From Rhizophlyctis rosea (Eukaryota; Chytridiomycota; Chytridiomycetes; Rhizophlyctidales; Rhizophlyctidaceae): 21,828 bases of DNA. The notes below the pieces were generated by a model. The model made no database searches. It had not been told where the DNA came from and worked only from the letters and a program-made list of their open reading frames with translations. Shown piece after piece: positions 9,012 through 18,434 of the stretch. The position numbers and the translations under genes are program-made. The stretch is from contig JADGJC010000507.1 in NCBI GenBank assembly GCA_027596075.1, positions 1 through 21,828 on the forward strand. Reading direction: 5' to 3'. Every line of letters starts with the position of its first letter. The stretch's first letter is position 1.

Positions 9012-10362
9012 CTCTACAGATTCGTGACAGTGGGATTGGCGGTTGTGCTGGTTCGTTCTGGATGTGGACGTGGATGGTAGAGGTCTCAAGCGACACAGGG
9101 CATTCAAAATAGGAAAAGAACCATGTCACAAAAGGGAAGAGGGTGATTGAAGATGAACTCAGACGAAGGGGTGGCTGTAAATTAAGGCCGGTTACGATGA
9201 GCGGCTTCACATGTCGGAGGTGGAAGTTTGTAACGATGTGGTAAAATTGTACAAAATTGGTTCCCTGTAGTCTAATAGATGACGCGAGAATCAAAGTCCA
9301 CGTCCGGCCCGGCAAATGTCACCTCACTCAATTTGCCAAATGAGGTAATGTGCAACGCCGAGACGCGTGATTCACTACCATCCACTCCAAAATGGGTAAT
9401 CCAGCGCGCTTCGCCCAGGGAGGCCAATACGCAATGTCGCCAGATCGTATAGTTCGATTGTGCAATTTGGTCCGACCAATCACGCGTTGCTCAACGTTCG
9501 TTTGTGACACATGACTCATGACTGCAAAGGTGATTTAGAAACAAATTTTTGGAAGGACACCATCATTTTGGAACTTTGAACTACGTTAAAGTTGATCCAT
9601 CGGTATCTCGATCGCGCTCGCCCCCCTCCCCTTCTTTCACTCCGTGCCTCCGAAGGCGCCAATCATGAGTTGGGAATAGCCATGGGAACGAGAGGGTTTT
9701 TGGGTGGAGGGTCATCTCATGTGGAAGGGTCCTTTCAAATGGATCGCGAATCGTCGGGTTCGGTTTGGTCACAACCGCGTGCCTGGTTCCTGAGTCAATT
9801 GCATTCTTTCGAAAAGTTGTCAATCAGAGCTTGGAACCCTAGGACCCTGAATTCACTTCTGTGAAGACTGTGCAATTTCTAAATCGTGCACGACGGTGAC
9901 TGCGCGCAGTGGGTTGTCCCGACCCGGTTGCTCGTTTTACTTGGGTGCATTGATAGAGGGTTCAAGCGCCACGCGTAGCGGGGACTACCTTTGAGTAGAT
10001 TGGCCCAAAGGAGTATGTTGGTGAGCATAGGGGTATCTTGATCCTAGCAAGAAGCCCGGCGTTGCAACGAAAACGACGATACGAAACCACTAATTGATGC
10101 ATGCAAGTCATTAACTCATTAACCTGCCAACCCTTCCTGCTCAATGATTCGCGGACAGGTGGAAGGCGGTGTCAAGCCACCCCACTCTCCTCGCTCTTCT
10201 AACAATGAGAAATTATACAACGGGGTCCATACATAACTCAGCCGTCCTCGCAGTCCATACATAACATAGCAGGCAAACACAACCGCCTCGCGATCGCTGT
10301 ACCTTATCTATACATACCTCTAACATCCTCCCATCTTCGCTCGATTCCCATAATCGCCGACC
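9012..10362. other. Intergenic stretch of about 1.35 kb with no recognised gene
   Basis: Short frames on both strands carry no motifs and have atypical composition. The 13-mer GTCCATACATAAC occurs twice (near 10,226 and 10,253), about 90-135 bp upstream of the F-box start. TATCTATACATA near 10,305 is a possible TATA box for that gene. Nothing else could be supported. Confidence 0.45.
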
Positions 10363-10968
10363 ATGTCTTCTTACCCACACAACCATACTCGGTCATCCTC
10401 GCCAATGCTCAGACCTGCCGCTCCATTGTTCAATCGCCTACCAAACGAAATACTCACCAAGCTCGCCATCCTGGACCTGGAGGATGAAAAAGGGCCTTTC
10501 GTTCGTCGTTCTCAGCTCCTCGTTGTCAGTAAGACCTTCGGCGCCGTGGTGGGAGACCTCTCGGTGTCTAGGCATATCGTCGACTGTCACCCCAGGAAGA
10601 ACGTCTTTGCCAAGATCCGGTGGCCGTTACAACGACTACATGAGGTCCCGGAATGGTACAAAGCAAGGATTTTTCAAGATATCGAAGCTCTTGCATTCAT
10701 CATCGATTTTGGCAACGCGGATGACGCTATTCCGTTGGGTTTGCATTTTGTAATCGTGGATGTGCAAAAAGTGCCAGCAACTGCGCGATTTGCAATGGCG
10801 GCGTCCCTTTGGACTTAGTCCAATCGCTTGCCTTGGGAATACCTGCAGTCTCACCTAGGCAACTACTTGAAATACCTTTGATACCTCAAAATCACCAAGG
10901 ACGAGGAGAAATTCGAATGGTACGACTTCATATCTTCATCTCTTATCAGGGAGTTTAGTTGCAAATGA
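10363..10968 (+). pseudogene. F-box protein, N-terminal part, with in-frame TAG and TGA
   Basis: ATG at 10363 follows a TATA-like element and a C-rich leader. Residues about 20-60 (LFNRLPNEILTKLAILDLED ... SQLLVVSKTFGAVV) match an F-box, the motif that binds Skp1 in SCF ubiquitin ligases. The frame meets TAG at 10816, then reads on as SNRLPWEYLQSHLGNYLKYL, meets TGA at 10879, and continues YLKITKDEEKFEWYDF to TGA 10966. The peptide after each stop looks coding. A plausible intron starts at GAATG|GTACGA (10920) with a TACTAAC branch point (10971) and acceptor AAG at 10983, but its phase does not join cleanly to the next frame. The next frame (10977 onward) probably belongs to the same gene. 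Substrate and role are unknown. Confidence 0.65.
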
Positions 10969-10976
10969 GTTACTAA

Positions 10977-11603
10977 CACGAAGTCACTTCTTTCAACGAA
11001 AGACACCTCTTCACCCAAATCATATCATGCGATAGGACGAAACTCAAAATGGGGCTCTTCAGCATCCACTTTCTCACTTTTGTGTGCGGGGTGTGGGACG
11101 ACTTGCTCACGAGGAAGTGCACAGAGGTTGCTGGGTGCTATTTCCTCACAGACCTGGAACGCTGTACCGAGATGGCCGAGGTGATATTTCCCCGCAATCC
11201 TACCACTTGACATGTTCCAATAGGAGCATTTGAGGTCGATCACAGGTTTTCGTACGAAGGCCTCGATTTTTACGCGGAGTCGGACAGACTTAACTATATT
11301 TCACAATCCGTGTTGAGACCGCCTTCTCCAGAATCCATCTGCGGCCACAGAACACCTCTTTCTCCTGAATCCATCCCCGCCTTCGCCACGCCATACGTCT
11401 CATGGCACCCTACTACCGCCTATCCGTCTCTCCCGACTGCTACCTCCGGCCCCTCCTACGCGCCCACCATCGCCCACCCGTCCTTGACGACTGCGACCAC
11501 CGACCCCTCCTACGCGCCCCCCATCGCCCACCCATACTCCACCACCTCCCCGAACGTGGGACCCGCCCCGCGACACTGTGGCCTCAGCCTTCGGATTGGG
11601 TAG
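10977..11603 (+). pseudogene. Probable continuation of the F-box gene: conserved-looking segment and Pro/Ser/Thr-rich repeats, in-frame TGA
   Basis: After the TAA at 10974 this frame reads EVTSFNERHLFTQIISC, CGVWDDLLTRKCTEVAG and CYFLTDLERCTEMAEV, meets TGA at 11208-11210, and continues VPIGAFEVDHRFSYEGLDFY. These stretches look like the distal part of a fungal F-box protein (the DLLTRKCTEVAG-type segment after an FNERHLF). It then enters two related Pro/Ser/Thr repeats (PSYAPTIAHPSLTTATT, PSYAPPIAHPYSTTS). It ends at TAG 11601, while the neighbouring frame carries on into the coiled-coil exons, so a one-base shift in the C-rich stretch near 11,560-11,575 is likely. It could instead be a separate gene; linkage to the F-box part is inferred from order, strand and spacing. 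Confidence 0.45.
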
Positions 11604-12420
11604 CAATGTGCGAGCAAATGAAAACGATGGTACGTTACAATTGACTCAAACAAGGATGCCGCTCACATGCTAACGTGGACATAAACAGCAAGCGGATCAG
11701 AAGAAACAACAACGCGTCACGAACAAGCTCACCCGCGACGCCAGGAATATGCAAGAAACAATAGAGGCGGCGACATTCATTCATAACAGAGGATCTCGTT
11801 CGCATAATAGAGACCTCGAGAAGCGTGTCGGCCGCATTGAAGAGTTGTTGGTGTGTTTGTCCCAAGTCTTCTGAAAGTTTGGCTCTGATATGAAAACTAA
11901 CTCTTCCAAGGCCAAGGACCGCCTCGACATCGACTACCTGATGGAAGAGAACACAAAGACGACCCAAGAGATTGATCATTTGAAGGCAGAGAACGCAGAG
12001 ACCGCCAACCAAATTGCATCATTGAAGGAAGCTCAAGTATCAGCATTTGGTTCCCGTCAGGTTCGTTGCGTGCATCAAGGACAATAGAATCCATTTTTAA
12101 CCCACAACAATCACAGCTGACGCACATTGGGCACGTCGATTTTAACGATGCCGACTTTCGTCCTTTGAGATTGTTTGTATCTTTTCTCATCCACCATCAC
12201 CATGATGACCATCTAGATGTCCACACTGGCTGTCAGTGGGGAGAGGCGAACTTCAAAACTTCTAAAAGAAGATTTTCCGATGTTGAGGGACAAGCTGCCC
12301 AACGCGTTCGCAAAGCAAAGGGAATGGTGCGCCAACACAGACGGCTTCGAACTCATACGGAGTTGTACCAAGGTGGTGGTGAAAGGAAACACTGTTAAAA
12401 TCTCTTTAATCAAAAAATGA
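11566..12420 (+). CDS. Multi-exon coiled-coil protein (exons to 11629, 11689-11850, 11911-12036, 12117-12176, 12217-12420)
   Basis: A chain of exons, all joined in phase 0. The first ends ...EQMKTM at 11629. Introns: 11630-11688 (GTACGT, GCTAAC branch, ACAG), 11851-11910 (GTGTGT, AACTAAC branch, CAAG), 12037-12116 (GTATCA, TTTTAACCC, ACAG) and possibly 12177-12216 (40 nt, short). The exons encode a basic helical segment (QADQKKQQRVTNKLTRDARN), heptad-like coiled coil (LEKRVGRIEELL; MEENTKTTQEIDHLKAENAE) and a C-terminal segment (LLKEDFPMLRDKLPNAFAKQ ... VVVKGNTVKISLIKK) ending in TGA 12418. If the last intron is not removed, the frame runs instead to TAA 12396 with a less protein-like tail. 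It probably forms the 3' part of the gene starting at 10363. Function is unknown. Confidence 0.5.
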
Positions 12421-12826
12421 CGTGACTACATAGTAGGGCACTCCAGGACAAAATAGAAATCACATGATAAGATGACTCGATAGTTTTTAGATTTTGTAAA
12501 ATTGGAAAATATGGAGTCACATGGAGCGATTTAGAAATCCTAGGAAATATCGTTCGCGGTGGAAATGTAGGGTTTATAAACAAAATCGGTCGCCATGAGT
12601 GTGTAGGGTTGGTGCGGTGTCGGTGCATATTAGAAAACATAGGCTGCATATACTCTACAGATACTGCACTCTACATCTACTCGACAACCACATGTCGCAG
12701 GGTCGAGCATGACAGCGCACTTTAGGGCGCGCTGAATGCAAAGCATTTACTTCAGGTCTTTGAAAACTCAAACCAAGAAACAAAGCTATCAATCGTTACA
12801 TTTCAATATTCCATTTATGTCATTTC
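12421..12826. other. Boundary region between host-like sequence and the element; no gene seen
   Basis: Convergent intergenic stretch between the coiled-coil gene (+) and the leftmost element frame (-). Base composition changes here from C-rich host-like to A+T-richer sequence. The end of the element should lie here, but neither a terminal inverted repeat nor a target-site duplication can be verified with only one end in the window. Confidence 0.4.
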
Positions 12827-12880
12827 TCATCCCCGTCGAACTATGTAAGCGATTTGAAGACCATATCCAACTCGCTTGCG

Positions 12881-13339
12881 TTACGAAGTGGTGAAGTCAT
12901 TTGTTTGGTTCTTTCGAGAAATCGTCACGGTCCTGTATGACGTCGAGGTCTTTGGCTTCCTGACCCTCATCTCAAATTCATGAGAAAATTCACCATGGCC
13001 ATCGTGACATCCCTGTACAATGTGAAAGATGGTTACTTTATCGGAGAGAACATGTCGGTAAACCTGTTATACCTCACCTGTAGCGGGCCTTTCACGGTTT
13101 ATCTTATTTGCAAACTGTATCCGCTCTTCCATACAGTCCTCGATGACCTTGGTCCTTTTGTCGCAAATGATGTGTTTTCCTTTGAACAATCCATCCATTC
13201 GTTTACATGTATGAGCGAGTTTCCGCTGCTCGCAGCAAGTGAGTTGAGATGCTATTTCGTCGCGAAAGATTTGAAAAACTTGGTCCATTTTTATTATCTT
13301 GCAAAGACAAAAATATTTCTTTCTCAAACGCATCATCAT
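12881..13339 (-). pseudogene. Small F-box-like protein overlapping the integrase end; in-frame TAA
   Basis: Starts at one of three consecutive ATGs (13339, 13336, 13333) that overlap the integrase stop. The first 90 codons encode a basic start, then MDQVFQIFRDEIASQL, LTCCEQRKLAHTCKRMDGLF, which resembles an F-box (…EI…L….L..TCKRM). TAA at 13069-13067 interrupts the frame, which then continues for 61 sensible codons (QVYRHVLSDKVTIFHIVQG ... RVRKPKTSTSYRTVTISRKN) to TAA at 12883, and 17 more to TGA at 12829-12827. The peptide after the stop looks coding. A donor-like ACAG|GTGAGG just before the stop raises an alternative, a short intron, but no matching acceptor gives a better protein. It is the last frame of the polymerase-integrase cluster. 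F-box assignment is tentative. Confidence 0.5.
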
Positions 13340-14445
13340 TCGCCCGCCTTCTTAATCTTCCTCGTCGGGACCTCGACACCCAAGAATGTACCTTTCGGAC
13401 GAATAGTTCGCTTGCCGACACCCGGTCGCAGTTTTCTTTCCTTTACAGTATCATCGTTTAGCGTATCCTGCAGGTCTACCAGTTCCTTCGCGACGGCCTT
13501 CTGGTCTCGAGTGAGGTTCTTCTTTTTGACGATTTCCGACTCGTCGGACAGTGGGTTTGGTACTTTCTGCAGTTCATAGTGACGATACCTCCTTTCAAGT
13601 TCGCTACCTTTAGAATTGGCGATGACGAATCTGTTACCATCAAAATTCACAATTTCGTACACTCCTTTCGACCACTTTGGAGTGAACCCTTTTTCGAATA
13701 TCTGCTTGTTGACCACAGTTCGAACATGGTCGCCGATATCGAACTTCGATATGTCGGCTATAGCCTTATCTGCCGACCTAGTATAGTCGCCATCGCGAAT
13801 ATCGACAGGTGCCTTCTTCAGCAACGAATGGTACGACGTGTTGTAGTTTTCAACCAAGTCGGGTAATGCTTTGATGTACGACTTGCTTCCAATGGCGGTG
13901 GTGAATCGGGCAATGAGACTTTTCAAAGTACGATTGAATCGTTCGACTATACCCATTCGTGTATGGTCACCAACATCGGCAAGATAATGCTCGATACCCT
14001 CCATGGTAAGCAAGTCCTGGAAAAAAGTATTGGTGTACTCGCTTCCTCGGTCGGATGTGATGGACTTTGGCTTCCTCTTCTTGAACAGTTCTGTGAATGG
14101 AGCAACGATTTCTTCCTTGTTCTTGGTCTTCAAAGGAAAAACGAATGCAAAGCGGCTGTAAACATCAATGATGCACAACAACCATTTATAACCACCATTG
14201 TACTTGCCTAAATTACTAACATCACAAAGGTCAGTCTGCCATATGTGGTCCACCGAATTCGCTTCAATTGGTAGGTAATTCCTCTTGACGACTTTTCGGT
14301 GTATCTGTGCTACCTCCTGCTTCTTGATAAAGTCGTTAATGTCCTTACGAGTGACACCTTGACTCTTCAGCCTCTGGTAGAGCTTCTCGGTGCTCTGCAA
14401 ACCAGTCTTTGGGTCGTAATATACCTTCCTAATAATGTCTTCCAT
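13336..14445 (-). CDS. int: Polinton-type DDE integrase (retroviral-like rve fold), 369 aa
   Basis: Catalyses insertion of the element's DNA ends into the host chromosome. Catalytic triad: Asp72 in WQTDLCDVS, Asp132 in ITSDRGSEY and Glu168 in GIVERFNRT, with the D-35-E spacing of retroviral and Polinton integrases. An N-terminal helical region (EKLYQRLKSQGVTRKDINDF) precedes the core. A C-terminal SH3/chromo-like stretch (DIGDHVRTVVNKQIFEKGFT ... GVYEIV) and a basic tail (KRTIRPKGTFLGVEVPTRK) follow. The start is ATG at 14445, which shares its A with the polymerase TGA; an upstream TTG (14448) is not needed. The frame is intact, so this gene has stayed under selection or is a recent insertion. 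It is directly downstream of the polymerase, the usual partner in Polintons. Confidence 0.95.
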   Translation of the reverse strand: MEDIIRKVYYDPKTGLQSTEKLYQRLKSQGVTRKDINDFIKKQEVAQIHRKVVKRNYLPIEANSVDHIWQTDLCDVSNLGKYNGGYKWLLCIIDVYSRFAFVFPLKTKNKEEIVAPFTELFKKRKPKSITSDRGSEYTNTFFQDLLTMEGIEHYLADVGDHTRMGIVERFNRTLKSLIARFTTAIGSKSYIKALPDLVENYNTSYHSLLKKAPVDIRDGDYTRSADKAIADISKFDIGDHVRTVVNKQIFEKGFTPKWSKGVYEIVNFDGNRFVIANSKGSELERRYRHYELQKVPNPLSDESEIVKKKNLTRDQKAVAKELVDLQDTLNDDTVKERKLRPGVGKRTIRPKGTFLGVEVPTRKIKKAGE

Positions 14446-17400
14446 CAATAACCAAATGGTAAAGTCTCTATGACTTGAGAGTTAGAATCAAAGTCGCAAA
14501 CAACTCTCTTATCATAAACAAACTTGTAGGTTTTGGAAGAACTAACATTTTGCTCTGGTATAATCGTACGACTCTTGGTGGAAATGACATGGTCGCTAGA
14601 GACCTTAAATTCAGTAAAGTTGAGATGGACAGCATCCAACTCACCGAATACAACATCCTTCATCTCTTGATGACCAAGTCTTAATGAATTCTCATAAGAC
14701 AAGGCGAACCCCTTACACACAGTTTTAACCTTACCACTCTCGGTAATGTACGAGTAGTTTTTCGGACCTCCAGAGACGAACTCGAAGATGTTGTCCCCTT
14801 TCAACTCGTCGGTGAGGTCTCCGAGGTAATTACCATAAGGCAAAGTCTTCTCAATATTATCATCCTCGTCAACATAGATGATGCTGTCGGTATCGTAGTA
14901 GATAACATTGCGACCTACTTTATCAAGAACTTCGTACAGTTTGCACCTTGCAAGCGCTGTTGTGTATGCTGCAACATAGATACTCGAATTATTATCGGTC
15001 TTCACAGCATGCTTGTTCAAACTGTATGTCAAATCGAAGGTATCGTTGTACCGGAGAACATCGTGAACGATATACTTTTCGTTGAACATTATGTCGTAGT
15101 ATGACTGTGGGTCGTTCTCGACATTAATGATTTTGTGTTTTCTCTGGTTGTTCTTTTGTCCGAACTTACCCCACAATGAGTTCAACATAATCTTCGCGAA
15201 AATGCGAAGACCTTCATTGTGCTTGATATTGTCAGGATTCAACCTGATACCCTGATGCTTCTCATAGTCATTGATATACTTTTCCTTATGGGCATCGGTT
15301 TTACACTCTTTTGGCCACCCCGATGCTTCCTGTTTAATTTTGAGGAAGTTATCAACATACCCCTTGGAAAGGTCAGACCCAGTCTTATCAAAGTTCCATA
15401 CCTCATAAATCTTCGTAATCTTGTAACCCATTTTCAATGCCATTTTGATTTCGGGCATGCACCATGTACCTACATATGACCTTTCAATGTCACTATGCAG
15501 ACACTTAGAAATACCCTTTTCGGCACACACTTTGCATAAAGTAAACATAGTTTTGCCATTAATCTTCGCAGGAAGGACAGGGTGGTAGAGCGCACGAGGA
15601 GCAAGGACTTGACACTTTATGAAACCCTCGTATTTCAAATCTTTGTCAAAGTTCCTAGTGATTCGCTTAGGGTGAGAATAGCATGGATAAACACCGAAAG
15701 CATTGATAAATGGATACAATGATGTAAAGTCGCAATACTTTATCCTCTGTTTATGTCCAGAGCACTTATAGTACAATTTGGATGCATTGGTCCTTCCACC
15801 AAAGAAGGCGTCCCTTGGGTCCAAAGTGATCAGTTCGTCAAGATCTAAAGACTCAATCTTGAAGTCGCCTGCTTCGGACGCGTCAAACTCGCACTCCTGT
15901 GTAGAGATATACTTGAAACCCATATCGATGAGTTCGTGCTTCTTGTTTTCGGTATATTGCCACAACTGTTTGTATTGAATCCCCTGATAGTTATATCCTT
16001 CAGGGTCTTTACACTTGGGACAACTGTGATATTCGCAGCCGTTGAATTCATACACGGTGTTCGAACTCGGAGAGTAACCGTCCACAAAGAATTTCTTGCC
16101 ACTGTTTCGCACAATCCACTTCTCACCACCACGGAGCACATGTTGCATGTCCTCAACCCCCTTGTCTCGGAGATACTCAAAGCACTTAACCCCTTTAGCA
16201 GAGTGGCGTTGTTTACGCGTCTCGCTGTGAATCGGAATTGATTCGTCAGGCATGAACATGGACCTGTAAGTGGCCATGCAGGCGGAGGCGATTGTTGTGT
16301 ACGCCCAAGGGTCGATGACGCCATCGGTGGCAACAATGAACATCTCCTTGAAAGCCTTTACGGCAGCCGCCAAGATGTCAACATCATTTTTGCAGTAAGC
16401 AACGAGTTCATCGCGATAATTGAACTCTGCCTTTGACTTCACCATCCTATAATACCACTTCCTAGCAGAAGATCTCTTTTCAACAGGTAGACTATCGAAC
16501 CCATACGCTTCAATAGGTGAATATAGACCAACATAATCGATATCACCTTGAAAGGAATGAGGGAAATACCCCTTTCGAACATCACCTTCAAGCCCAAACA
16601 AACTAGGTATCTTCGAAAGACCCATTGCCAAGAATGACATTGAATCGACAAATCGTATACCGAACTTCGGCAAATTCATCAGGATGATTTTACATCCATT
16701 TGATATATATTCTGGTAGTATACCCCTGGCTGTGAACGCTTGGAATAGGATGTGGAAATCGTATCCCTTACCATTGTGTGCAATGAAGGTAGTGTTTTCA
16801 TTCTGGAAGATGAAGTCGTAGAATTCCTCAAATTCCCAGAACCAGTGGTGTTCCTCACACTTACACACTGATTTGCAATCCTTTTTGCACCCCTTAACAG
16901 CATCTACAAAGGCGAACTCATGAACACCATTAGGACATCGTGTCTCAAAGTCAAATGAGATGGTGTTATCAATATGCTTCTTTGGTTGCTTCTTTTGCAT
17001 GAAACACCTGTGGTCGGGTGGAACATAGATGTTACAGTTACTACAAAAATGAGAAGAACAATCGTGTTCAATGTTACCATCTTCGTCCATTGAAAGAAAT
17101 TCTCTCGTGAAGGTCCTTCCACATCCATCAGGAATGTTACAAGTCCAATTGCGAGCACATTGCTTATCTAGGTGTTCGAAATAGCATAGACCATCATAAT
17201 ATGTGCCATTACAATCGTCGCATTTCACTAGAATAGAACCTTGAGGACACAATTTCTTTTGACAGTACATGCAAGCACCAACAGTTCCCTTTGTGCATTT
17301 GTGTTTGGAGTCGTCCTTGTTTCCCTTCATACACTTGAAGCAAAAGTACGAGCAACCGAAGAAGGCATTAATCTTCGTGATGCAGTCGAAGTGGTCTTTG

Positions 17401-18353
17401 TACATCAAAATCGTCACAGGTGGGAACTTGTCGAAGTCAAACACTTCGTCGTTTACACCTTTGATAAGTATGGGTATACCTCCATTGTTAAAGTCTACAA
17501 TGACGATGTTCCTCTTCTCGAGTGTGACAACCTTCTGAAAATCGTTCGTCATGTACTTAGCACCATCAGGAATACCGATAGATTCGTTTAGTTCTTTCAC
17601 TCGTTTATCGAGTTCCTTTCGCTGCTTCAGTATATTAACACAAACATTGTTACCTCTATCCATGGTGAGATAGGCCTTTCCGATGATGTATGCCCTAGCA
17701 CCACAATCGTTCCCTTTGTTTTTCACAACAATAACCGACCCCTTACTTGTTGCCGATTCGTAATCGTGGTGATTTTTGAATGCTCCACCTTTAAGGGCTT
17801 TGAACCTTCGAACTGTAATCATCGTGGATGTGTTTAATGACAGAACTTCGGCGGATTGGAGTTTGCTCATGATTTCGTCCAACATATCTTCCATGTTTAT
17901 ATCGTCAACCAATCGTATTTCGGTCCTGTAATAACCTTTGTAAAATTGCGCGACATATATGATGAGTTGCACTTTGTCGCCTCGCTCCAGCCCCTCGGTG
18001 GCCGCTTCAATGGAGGTTCGGAAGAATCGTTCGATTTTCTTGATTCCATCGACCTCATATTTAACATTGTACTTGTAGGTCTCTTCATCGAACTGAATTT
18101 TCTGAATGGTAACCTTACCAACCGAGACGATAGGCGTTACATTTTCAGCGAATTCTCGTCGGCGTTTCCATCCAGCCTGTGCACCACGACGTCGATTCTC
18201 TCTCTCTCTAGCCATTTCCTCCCTGACTTTTCGAAGTCTTTCTTGATACTTTCTCTCTAGTTCCTCCAAGTTCCTCTTGCGAGTAGCCGCCGCCTTTTTG
18301 GCAGCCTCTTGTCTTTTGCTACCAACATCAGTATTTGGATTATAACTAGGCAT
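14445..18353 (-). CDS. polB: Protein-primed family B DNA polymerase, 1302 aa
   Basis: Replicates the linear element from its ends with a protein primer. Exonuclease motifs: FDFET (about 467-471), FIAHNGKGYDFHIL (523-536), YCKNDVDIL (653-661). Polymerase motifs: A in DFTSLYP (874-880), B in KIMLNSLWGKFG (1054-1065), C in YYDTDSIIY (1152-1160). YVDNFLKIKQEASGWP (about 999-1014) fits the protein-priming insertion. Residues 338-454 hold many Cys/His pairs (CFKC, CMYCQKKLC, CDDC, CSNC), apparently zinc ribbons. VDGYSPSSNTVYEFNGCEYH (757-776) is the conserved insert seen between exonuclease and polymerase domains in Polinton polymerases. The N-terminus is highly basic and helical (about 12-70). The length fits Polinton pPolB. 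ATG 18353 has a TATATAA-rich box just upstream. The frame has no internal stop. The stop TGA overlaps the integrase ATG. Confidence 0.97.
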   Translation of the reverse strand: MPSYNPNTDVGSKRQEAAKKAAATRKRNLEELERKYQERLRKVREEMARERENRRRGAQAGWKRRREFAENVTPIVSVGKVTIQKIQFDEETYKYNVKYEVDGIKKIERFFRTSIEAATEGLERGDKVQLIIYVAQFYKGYYRTEIRLVDDINMEDMLDEIMSKLQSAEVLSLNTSTMITVRRFKALKGGAFKNHHDYESATSKGSVIVVKNKGNDCGARAYIIGKAYLTMDRGNNVCVNILKQRKELDKRVKELNESIGIPDGAKYMTNDFQKVVTLEKRNIVIVDFNNGGIPILIKGVNDEVFDFDKFPPVTILMYKDHFDCITKINAFFGCSYFCFKCMKGNKDDSKHKCTKGTVGACMYCQKKLCPQGSILVKCDDCNGTYYDGLCYFEHLDKQCARNWTCNIPDGCGRTFTREFLSMDEDGNIEHDCSSHFCSNCNIYVPPDHRCFMQKKQPKKHIDNTISFDFETRCPNGVHEFAFVDAVKGCKKDCKSVCKCEEHHWFWEFEEFYDFIFQNENTTFIAHNGKGYDFHILFQAFTARGILPEYISNGCKIILMNLPKFGIRFVDSMSFLAMGLSKIPSLFGLEGDVRKGYFPHSFQGDIDYVGLYSPIEAYGFDSLPVEKRSSARKWYYRMVKSKAEFNYRDELVAYCKNDVDILAAAVKAFKEMFIVATDGVIDPWAYTTIASACMATYRSMFMPDESIPIHSETRKQRHSAKGVKCFEYLRDKGVEDMQHVLRGGEKWIVRNSGKKFFVDGYSPSSNTVYEFNGCEYHSCPKCKDPEGYNYQGIQYKQLWQYTENKKHELIDMGFKYISTQECEFDASEAGDFKIESLDLDELITLDPRDAFFGGRTNASKLYYKCSGHKQRIKYCDFTSLYPFINAFGVYPCYSHPKRITRNFDKDLKYEGFIKCQVLAPRALYHPVLPAKINGKTMFTLCKVCAEKGISKCLHSDIERSYVGTWCMPEIKMALKMGYKITKIYEVWNFDKTGSDLSKGYVDNFLKIKQEASGWPKECKTDAHKEKYINDYEKHQGIRLNPDNIKHNEGLRIFAKIMLNSLWGKFGQKNNQRKHKIINVENDPQSYYDIMFNEKYIVHDVLRYNDTFDLTYSLNKHAVKTDNNSSIYVAAYTTALARCKLYEVLDKVGRNVIYYDTDSIIYVDEDDNIEKTLPYGNYLGDLTDELKGDNIFEFVSGGPKNYSYITESGKVKTVCKGFALSYENSLRLGHQEMKDVVFGELDAVHLNFTEFKVSSDHVISTKSRTIIPEQNVSSSKTYKFVYDKRVVCDFDSNSQVIETLPFGY

Positions 18354-18365
18354 GGTTTTTCTGAT

Positions 18366-18379
18366 TATATAATATATAA
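18366..18379 (-). promoter_or_regulatory. TATA-like box upstream of the polymerase
   Basis: On the minus strand a T-run leads into TATATTATATAA, 13-26 nt before the polymerase ATG. GCGTTTAG lies further upstream (18402-18395) and the same word occurs upstream of the neighbouring small gene (18811-18804), which suggests shared promoter parts. Confidence 0.45.
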
Positions 18380-18434
18380 AAAAAATTTACGGCCTAAACG
18401 CACCAATTCACCTTTCCCGACACACGTCAACATA

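Noticed and set aside
12421..12826. Exact terminal inverted repeat of the element
   Set aside because: No partner end is inside the window, so no specific base can be defended as the terminus.
12980..13579. 199-codon plus-strand frame
   Set aside because: Antisense to the integrase C-terminus and the F-box-like frame, which have real motifs; Ser/Phe-rich composition is that of a shadow.
15845..16336. 163-codon minus-strand frame inside the polymerase
   Set aside because: Out-of-frame overlap with the intact polymerase, no motif.
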